From RYN-124 sp046262175 (GTDB lineage Bacteria > Actinomycetota > Actinomycetes > Mycobacteriales > SCTD01): DNA of 27,171 bases. The stretch spans positions 1 to 27,171 of the forward strand of contig JBHENF010000238.1 in assembly GCA_046262175.1 (NCBI GenBank), read 5' to 3'. How positions within the stretch are numbered: the first letter of the stretch is position 1; every line of letters starts with the position of its first letter. Under the pieces are notes generated by a model that was given only the letters and a program-made list of their open reading frames with translations, was not told where the DNA came from and ran no database searches. Below are positions 22,885-27,171 of this stretch, in pieces. The position numbers and the translations under genes were made by a program.

Positions 22885-24211
22885 CGCTGTCGAACCCGCT
22901 GTGCCGCACGAGTTCCAGGCCTCGGTCGTCGAGCGCGGCGAGGGCGACCGGGTCGAGCTCGACCCGCGCGGCGCCGTCGCCGAGGTCGCGCACGCGCAGG
23001 TCGGTCACCGCCTCGCCCAGGTGCGCGCGCAGCGCCGTCTCGGCCGCGTCGACCCGGGCCAGCCGCGACGGGGTCACCTGCACGCCGTACGCGATCCGGC
23101 TGGCCAGGCAGGCCAGCGCGGGCTTGTCTGCGGTGACGAGTCCCCAGCGGCGCGATGCCTCCCGAACCTGCTCCTTCGTCAGCCCCGCATCCAGCAGCGG
23201 CGTCGCTGCCCCTCGCTCGGCCGCGGCCCGGATGCCCGGCCGGAAGCCCGCGACCGCGTCGTCCGCGTTGGTGCCGGTGGCGACGTGCGCGAGCCCGAGC
23301 TCCTCAGCCAGCGGGCGCAGCGTGTCCAGCAGCGTCGCCTTGCAGTGGAAGCAGCGGTCGCCCGCGTTGACGACGTAGCCCGGACGCGACAGCTCGTCGG
23401 TGCCGGGCGTCACGTGCCGCACACCGAGGCCTTCGGCGTACGCGGCGGCGGCCGGCAGCTCGGACTGCGCCAGCGACGGGCTGACCGCGGTGGCCGCGAC
23501 GACCCGCTCCGGCCCGAGAGCGCGTACGGCCGCGGCGAGCAGGAACGCCGAGTCGGCGCCGCCGGAGAAGGCGACGAGGACCGAGCCGAGCCGGCGCAGT
23601 CCGGCGTCCAGGACGGCGACGCGGCCGTCGAGGCCTGCCAGCCACGCGGGGAAGGACGTCAGGTTGTCGAGCAGCACGTGGGCCCGCTCGGGCACCGTGC
23701 CGCCGGTGCGCACGCCGACGCTCACCGCGCCGGCGACGCGCGCACCGTCGACATCGTGGGGGTGGTCGCCGACGTAGACGAGCGCGCCTTCGGTCAGCAG
23801 CGCTTCGCCCTTCGCTGCCCTCCAGAGCCAGCCGTGGACGGCGTCGACCTCGATGCCGACGGCGGCCAGCGTCTGCTCGGCCAGCACCTTGGACTTCGCC
23901 GTCACCACGACGACGCGACCCCCCGCATCGCGGACCGCCTGTACGGCCGCCGCTGCGCCCGGCAGCGCGCTGCAGTTCGACGCGCCGGACTCGGCCATCA
24001 GCTCGCGGAACCGGTCCGCCGCGGCGGGCACGGCGGCGACGGGCAGCCAGTGCGCCAGCTCGACCTCGAGCGGCGGCCCGAGCCGGGCCACGACGACGTC
24101 CGCGTCGATCGGAACGCCGAGCTCCTGGGCCAGCCGGGTCATCGACCAGTGCACGCCCGGCCGGGTGTCGACCAGGGTCATGTCCAGGTCGAACCCGACG
24201 GTCAGCGGCAC
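22823..24211 (-). CDS. HAD-family phosphatase fused to LarE-type ATP-dependent sulfurtransferase
   Basis: A 462-residue, two-domain protein. Residues 1-193 are a HAD hydrolase like phosphoglycolate phosphatase: FDLDMTLVD (nucleophile D8, D10), VVVTAKS (T104), K134, and YVGDHPHDVDGA (D149, D153). Residues about 197-462 are LarE-like: PP-loop AFSGGADS (216-221), TGTNADD (312-318), FRPGIRAAAERGAATPLLDAG, DKPALACLASRIAYG, and the C-terminal GFDSVSVEQFRSGSMND. LarE adenylates and sulfurates a pyridinium carboxylate mononucleotide in building the nickel-pincer cofactor of lactate racemase. Three cysteines (C287, C290 in RCFHC; C368) could bind an iron-sulfur cluster or donate sulfur. No larA, larB or larC is in the window. 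The GTG start is preceded at 7 nt by TAGTGT. HAD-csp adjacency is common; the LarE part may be an added domain. Confidence 0.9.
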   Translation of the reverse strand: MPLTVGFDLDMTLVDTRPGVHWSMTRLAQELGVPIDADVVVARLGPPLEVELAHWLPVAAVPAAADRFRELMAESGASNCSALPGAAAAVQAVRDAGGRVVVVTAKSKVLAEQTLAAVGIEVDAVHGWLWRAAKGEALLTEGALVYVGDHPHDVDGARVAGAVSVGVRTGGTVPERAHVLLDNLTSFPAWLAGLDGRVAVLDAGLRRLGSVLVAFSGGADSAFLLAAAVRALGPERVVAATAVSPSLAQSELPAAAAYAEGLGVRHVTPGTDELSRPGYVVNAGDRCFHCKATLLDTLRPLAEELGLAHVATGTNADDAVAGFRPGIRAAAERGAATPLLDAGLTKEQVREASRRWGLVTADKPALACLASRIAYGVQVTPSRLARVDAAETALRAHLGEAVTDLRVRDLGDGAARVELDPVALAALDDRGLELVRHSGFDSVSVEQFRSGSMNDALPAAGR

Positions 24212-24218
24212 AGTGCCG

Positions 24219-24224
24219 ACACTA
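24219..24224 (-). promoter_or_regulatory. Candidate -10 box of the HAD-LarE gene, overlapping the upstream stop codon
   Basis: TAGTGT on the minus strand; its first three bases are the TAG stop of the secreted hydrolase gene. It lies 7 nt before the GTG start at 24211, fitting a leaderless mRNA. Confidence 0.4.
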
Positions 24225-26396
24225 GAGGTGCAGCGTCCTCCCGCAGCCGGCGAGGACGACGTCGACCGGCCCGTCGCTCTTGGCCGTGATGCTCGCGCCG
24301 CAGGTGAGCCCCGCGCGAGCGACGTCGACGGTGACCGTCTTCAGGTTGGTGACCGTCAGGTGCAACGCGTCCGAACGCGCCGCCTTGCCGAACGGACCCC
24401 ACTGCTGCGAGCGCGAGACGTACGCCATCGCCGGGATCTCGCCCCCCTTCAGGACGCCGGCCCCGTAGGCCGTGGGCAGCACCTTCGGGTCGGTGGTGCC
24501 GAAGGCGGCGGAGACGGCGTCGACCGTGCCGTTGCCGGCCTTGCGGGTCTTGAGCCCGCTCAGCCAGTACGCGTGGTCGGCGACGGCCGTCGCGAGCTTG
24601 CTGTCCTCGGTCGGGTCGACCACGAACGTCACGTGGTACGGGTTGCGGTCGACCTTCCCGGTGCCCAGGAAGTCGGCACCTTGGCCGTACTCGTCGTTGG
24701 CCGCGAGCGTCAGGTGGTCGGCCGTGAGGAACTTGTCCTCCTCGAACCGAATGCCGGCGGCGGTGTTGGCCTTGACGGCGTTCTCGCTGGTGTTGATGTT
24801 GACCAGCTCGTCCTCGGTGGAGTTCCAGGCCAGCAGCGGGGTGTTGCGCAGCGACACCAGCTGGTCGCGGACGCTGCCCGGCTCGCCGACGACGGAGAAG
24901 CCGCGGGAGAACAGGTCCGGCCAGCGGGCCAGCAGCCGGTAGGTGCCGAAGCCGCCCATCGAGTAGCCGGTGACGACCGACCAGTCGGCGTCCACCTTGT
25001 AGTGCCGCGCCACGTCGGCCCACGTCTCGAACGTGTCCGCCTCCGCGATGCCCTGGTAGAAGCCGTCCGGGCCGCGACCGCTCGGGGTGACGACGAGCGA
25101 GCCGACGCCGCGCTCACCGAGCTGCGACTGGTTCTTGCTGGCGAGGTACTGGTTGTAGTTCGCCGACAGCGAGTGCAGCAGGAGCGTCATGCCGTAGCCC
25201 TTGGCGGGCGCCGGCTTCTTGGGCACGTACAGCGCGTACGACTGCAGCTGTCCCTGGAAGCGCCCGATGCACTTCGGGCCCGCGTTGAAGCCGGCGCCCA
25301 GGTCGAAGCACACCTTCGACGGATCGAGGCCCTGGCCGAAGCTGTAGTGGCTCGCCAGGATCCGGTCCATGGGGCCGCTCGACGGGACGCCGCTGTCATC
25401 GCGCACCTTCTGCGCGAGCTTGCCGAAGTCGACCTCGACCGCGAACGGCGACACGTCGCGCCGCGTCAGCTGGAGGGACTGCTGGCGGTCGCGCCACCAC
25501 GGTGCGAGGGCCACGCCGCCGACCGCCGTGTCGGCCATGGTCGCGCCGGCGACCAGGGGCATCGGCTCCGCGAGCCGCGGGCCGACGTTGACGATCGCGA
25601 CGCCGCCGGGCGTACCGCCTCCGGGGGTGCTCGCGGTCGCCCCGTTGACGTCTGGCGCGAGGTAGCTGCCGCCGTCGACGTCCCACAGCCCGACCCCGAC
25701 GGTGGTGCGGAGCTTCCCGGCGCCGGGGTTGATCGCGCTGTGCGGCACGGTGACGGTGACCTGCCGGCGGAGCAGGTCGACCTTCGCGGTCGCTCCCGCG
25801 ACGGCCTTGCCGGCGGCGTCCACCGCGTCGACCGCGCTGCCGTGCCAGGTGACGAACAGCGCGCCGGGGCTCGAGACGCCGGCGCCGTGCGGCCAGGCGA
25901 CGGACGGGCCGTTGCCCAGCGCCAGGGTGAAGGCGGAGCGCTTCGCGTCCTGCAGCGTGTTCAGCGTGACGCGGAAGGCGGTGGCCGCCTTCAGCGGACG
26001 GACGCGCAGCTCGACCAGGTCGGCCGCGTTGTTGGCGTAGACCTTGTCCGTCGGATACGTGAACGTGCCGCCGGCCGGGGAGTAGAGGTGCCCCGAGGCG
26101 CCGTAAGGGTCCTCCGGGTCCTTGCTCCCGGTCGCGCCGTGGTCGTCGGACAGGAAGTCCTGGTACAGCCACTCGCCGTTCCGGTAGGCCTGCGCGCCCG
26201 AGATCAGGATCGGGTCGGCCTGCCAGCCGTCGACGTTCTCGAGCTGCGGCGCCTTCGCGGGCGGCGCGTACAGGATCGCCGGGCCAGGACGCGCGCCGGA
26301 CGACACGGCCGGCGTGCCGGACGAGGCGGTGGCGACACCGGCACCGGCGGCAAGGGCAGCGGACAGCAGCAAGGCGAGAGCAGGCTTCCGGGACAT
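24222..26396 (-). CDS. Secreted alpha/beta hydrolase with N-terminal glucodextranase-like module
   Basis: A 724-residue exported protein. The N-terminus (basic start, hydrophobic ALALLLSAALAAGAG, probable cleavage near residue 24) is a signal peptide. Residues about 50-320 form a beta-rich module; GGTFTYPTDKVYANNAADLVELRV and the later VGLWDVDGG resemble the C-terminal module of glucodextranases (PF09985-like). Residues about 330-610 are an alpha/beta hydrolase: TLLLHSLSANYNQY, nucleophile S479 in GYSMGGFGTYRL, acid D529 in NSTEDELVN, and H561 in TADHLTL. A C-terminal beta domain with two Cys (GLTCGAS, LAGCGRT) closes the protein. The peptidase/esterase fold is related to prolyl oligopeptidase and PHB-depolymerase-like esterases. 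Substrate unknown. No good Shine-Dalgarno precedes the ATG. Confidence 0.88.
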   Translation of the reverse strand: MSRKPALALLLSAALAAGAGVATASSGTPAVSSGARPGPAILYAPPAKAPQLENVDGWQADPILISGAQAYRNGEWLYQDFLSDDHGATGSKDPEDPYGASGHLYSPAGGTFTYPTDKVYANNAADLVELRVRPLKAATAFRVTLNTLQDAKRSAFTLALGNGPSVAWPHGAGVSSPGALFVTWHGSAVDAVDAAGKAVAGATAKVDLLRRQVTVTVPHSAINPGAGKLRTTVGVGLWDVDGGSYLAPDVNGATASTPGGGTPGGVAIVNVGPRLAEPMPLVAGATMADTAVGGVALAPWWRDRQQSLQLTRRDVSPFAVEVDFGKLAQKVRDDSGVPSSGPMDRILASHYSFGQGLDPSKVCFDLGAGFNAGPKCIGRFQGQLQSYALYVPKKPAPAKGYGMTLLLHSLSANYNQYLASKNQSQLGERGVGSLVVTPSGRGPDGFYQGIAEADTFETWADVARHYKVDADWSVVTGYSMGGFGTYRLLARWPDLFSRGFSVVGEPGSVRDQLVSLRNTPLLAWNSTEDELVNINTSENAVKANTAAGIRFEEDKFLTADHLTLAANDEYGQGADFLGTGKVDRNPYHVTFVVDPTEDSKLATAVADHAYWLSGLKTRKAGNGTVDAVSAAFGTTDPKVLPTAYGAGVLKGGEIPAMAYVSRSQQWGPFGKAARSDALHLTVTNLKTVTVDVARAGLTCGASITAKSDGPVDVVLAGCGRTLHL

Positions 26397-26438
26397 GCGG
26401 AAGGTGTTCGACTCCGCACCGCCAAGTCCTGCTGTGAC

Positions 26439-26660
26439 TTAGCCCTCGCCGACTTGCCCCTGCTGCCCGTCGTGCGCCCGCCGCGACTCGGTCGTCTCCA
26501 CCGGGTCGGGCGCCGCGTCCTGCTCGTCGTTGTCCGGGCCGCCGGCAGTGGACGGGCCGACCGCGTCGACATCAGGGCCGGCGTCGCCCTCGCTCGACAT
26601 CTTCGCCGACCCCTCGTCGACGCCTTCCTCGGTGACCAAGTCGCGCTCGCTGTCCGTCAT
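26439..26660 (-). CDS. Small acidic, disordered hypothetical protein
   Basis: A 73-residue frame from ATG 26660. The product is very acidic and rich in Asp, Glu, Gly, Ser and Pro (for example DSERDLVTEEGVDEG and DNDEQDAAPDPVETTE), with no hydrophobic core, so it would be unfolded. No family is recognised. The ATG has no clear Shine-Dalgarno; TACGCC at 6 nt upstream is a poor -10. It is divergent from the helicase-associated gene. Competing frames on this stretch look worse (Arg/Pro-rich), which supports this one, but short length keeps it uncertain. Confidence 0.55.
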   Translation of the reverse strand: MTDSERDLVTEEGVDEGSAKMSSEGDAGPDVDAVGPSTAGGPDNDEQDAAPDPVETTESRRAHDGQQGQVGEG

Positions 26661-26691
26661 GCAGGCGGCGTACCCCGGAAGCCGGCCCGAC

Positions 26692-26697
26692 TAGCGT
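26692..26697 (+). promoter_or_regulatory. Candidate -10 box of the helicase-associated gene, leaderless arrangement
   Basis: TAGCGT with 7 nt before the ATG at 26705; no Shine-Dalgarno is present between them. Confidence 0.45.
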
Positions 26698-26704
26698 CGT
26701 CCGG

Positions 26705-27171
26705 ATGCGCAGCCTCGCCGACGAGCTCCGGGGCTGGCCCGACGACCGGCTCGCGCGGCTGCTGCAGGCCCGCCCCGACCTGGCCGCTCCGGTACCGCCG
26801 GACATGGGCGTCCTCGCCGCGCGCGCCGCCGTCCGACTGTCCGTCCTGCGCGCGCTCGAGCACCTCGAGGCGTTCCCGCTCGCCCTCCTCGACGGCCTGG
26901 TCCTGTCCGACACGACCACCTCGTACGACCGGCTCCGCGAGCTCGCCGGCGACGCGGCGCCGTACGTGGCCGACGGGCTCACCCGGCTGCGCGACCTCGC
27001 GCTCGTCTGGGGCGAGGACGACGCCGTGCACGTCGTCGGCGCGGTCCGGGACGTCGTCGGCAGCAACCCGGCCGGTCTCGGCCGGCCGGTGGCGCAGTGC
27101 TTCGCGCGGCACAGCGACCGGCAGGTCCAGCCGGTGGCAGAGGCGGCCGGCACGAGCGGGCTGGCCGGGCT
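26705..27171 (+). CDS. Helicase-associated domain protein (XPB-neighbour, Rv0862c-like), 3' end outside window
   Basis: The first 155 residues of a longer protein that continues past the right edge. It begins MRSLADELRGWPDDRLARLL, then LQARPDLAAPVPPDMGVLAARAA, then a helical segment SVLRALEHLEAFPLALLDGLVL and DGLTRLRDLALVWG. This matches the N-terminus of actinobacterial 'helicase C-terminal/helicase-associated' proteins (M. tuberculosis Rv0862c, roughly 750 residues), which are encoded beside the XPB-type DNA helicase Ercc3. They lack a full set of helicase motifs and probably assist the helicase in DNA repair or transcription. Codon use is very GC-rich at third positions, like the core genes here. 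XPB would be expected just outside the window, but cannot be seen. Confidence 0.9.
   Translation, partial: MRSLADELRGWPDDRLARLLQARPDLAAPVPPDMGVLAARAAVRLSVLRALEHLEAFPLALLDGLVLSDTTTSYDRLRELAGDAAPYVADGLTRLRDLALVWGEDDAVHVVGAVRDVVGSNPAGLGRPVAQCFARHSDRQVQPVAEAAGTSGLAG

Overview
This window is high-GC DNA with densely packed genes that overlap by 1-4 nt. GTG (and once TTG) starts are common. These traits and the gene families point to an actinomycete. The gene content (citrate synthase 2 with serC, MarR with MFS, DUF2530 with an NCS2 permease, DUF3027, DUF2771, a CspB-like protein, a helicase-associated protein) recalls a chromosomal neighbourhood I know from Mycobacterium tuberculosis (around Rv0862c-Rv0889c) and other actinomycetes. 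I see no rRNA, tRNA, CRISPR array, transposase or integrase. Most of it reads as core chromosome with some accessory insertions.

Layout. 1-1486 (minus): pdxH followed by a DHA3-type MFS exporter that runs off the left edge. 1596-8361 (plus): one long run of touching genes, namely citrate synthase 2, serC, a small membrane protein, two ABC exporter half-transporters, a ParB-like small protein and a Nudix hydrolase. An aldo/keto reductase follows with its own promoter and an apparent one-base frameshift at its 3' end. 9334-11473 (minus): MarR regulator, MFS exporter, 2'-5' RNA ligase-like ThpR. 11486-13537: a looser stretch with an orphan hypothetical gene and two small membrane proteins. 13634-15106 (minus): purine NCS2 permease, divergent from DUF2530. 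15464-18901 (plus): a GMC alcohol oxidase and an aldehyde dehydrogenase that together could oxidise an alcohol to an acid. 18980-21415 (minus): DUF3027, M18 aminopeptidase, PaaI-like thioesterase, divergent from a DUF2771-like lipoprotein. 22193-27171: CspB, a small membrane protein, a HAD phosphatase fused to a LarE-type sulfurtransferase, a secreted alpha/beta hydrolase, a small acidic protein, and the start of an XPB-neighbour helicase-associated protein.

Main points of interest. (1) The ABC pair divides its ATP-site residues so that exactly one intact site can form; the other has lost even the Walker A lysine. (2) HAD and LarE are joined in one polypeptide. (3) The aldo/keto reductase lost its usual ending through a single missing G. 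(4) Seven genes have a TANNNT box 6-7 nt before the start codon, as expected for leaderless mRNAs; at one divergent pair the two boxes form a perfect inverted repeat. (5) Two convergent gene ends carry perfect 12-bp inverted repeats with long loops that may be a genome-wide palindromic repeat family.

Starts and functions are from reading the sequence and from memory of families; no database search was made.
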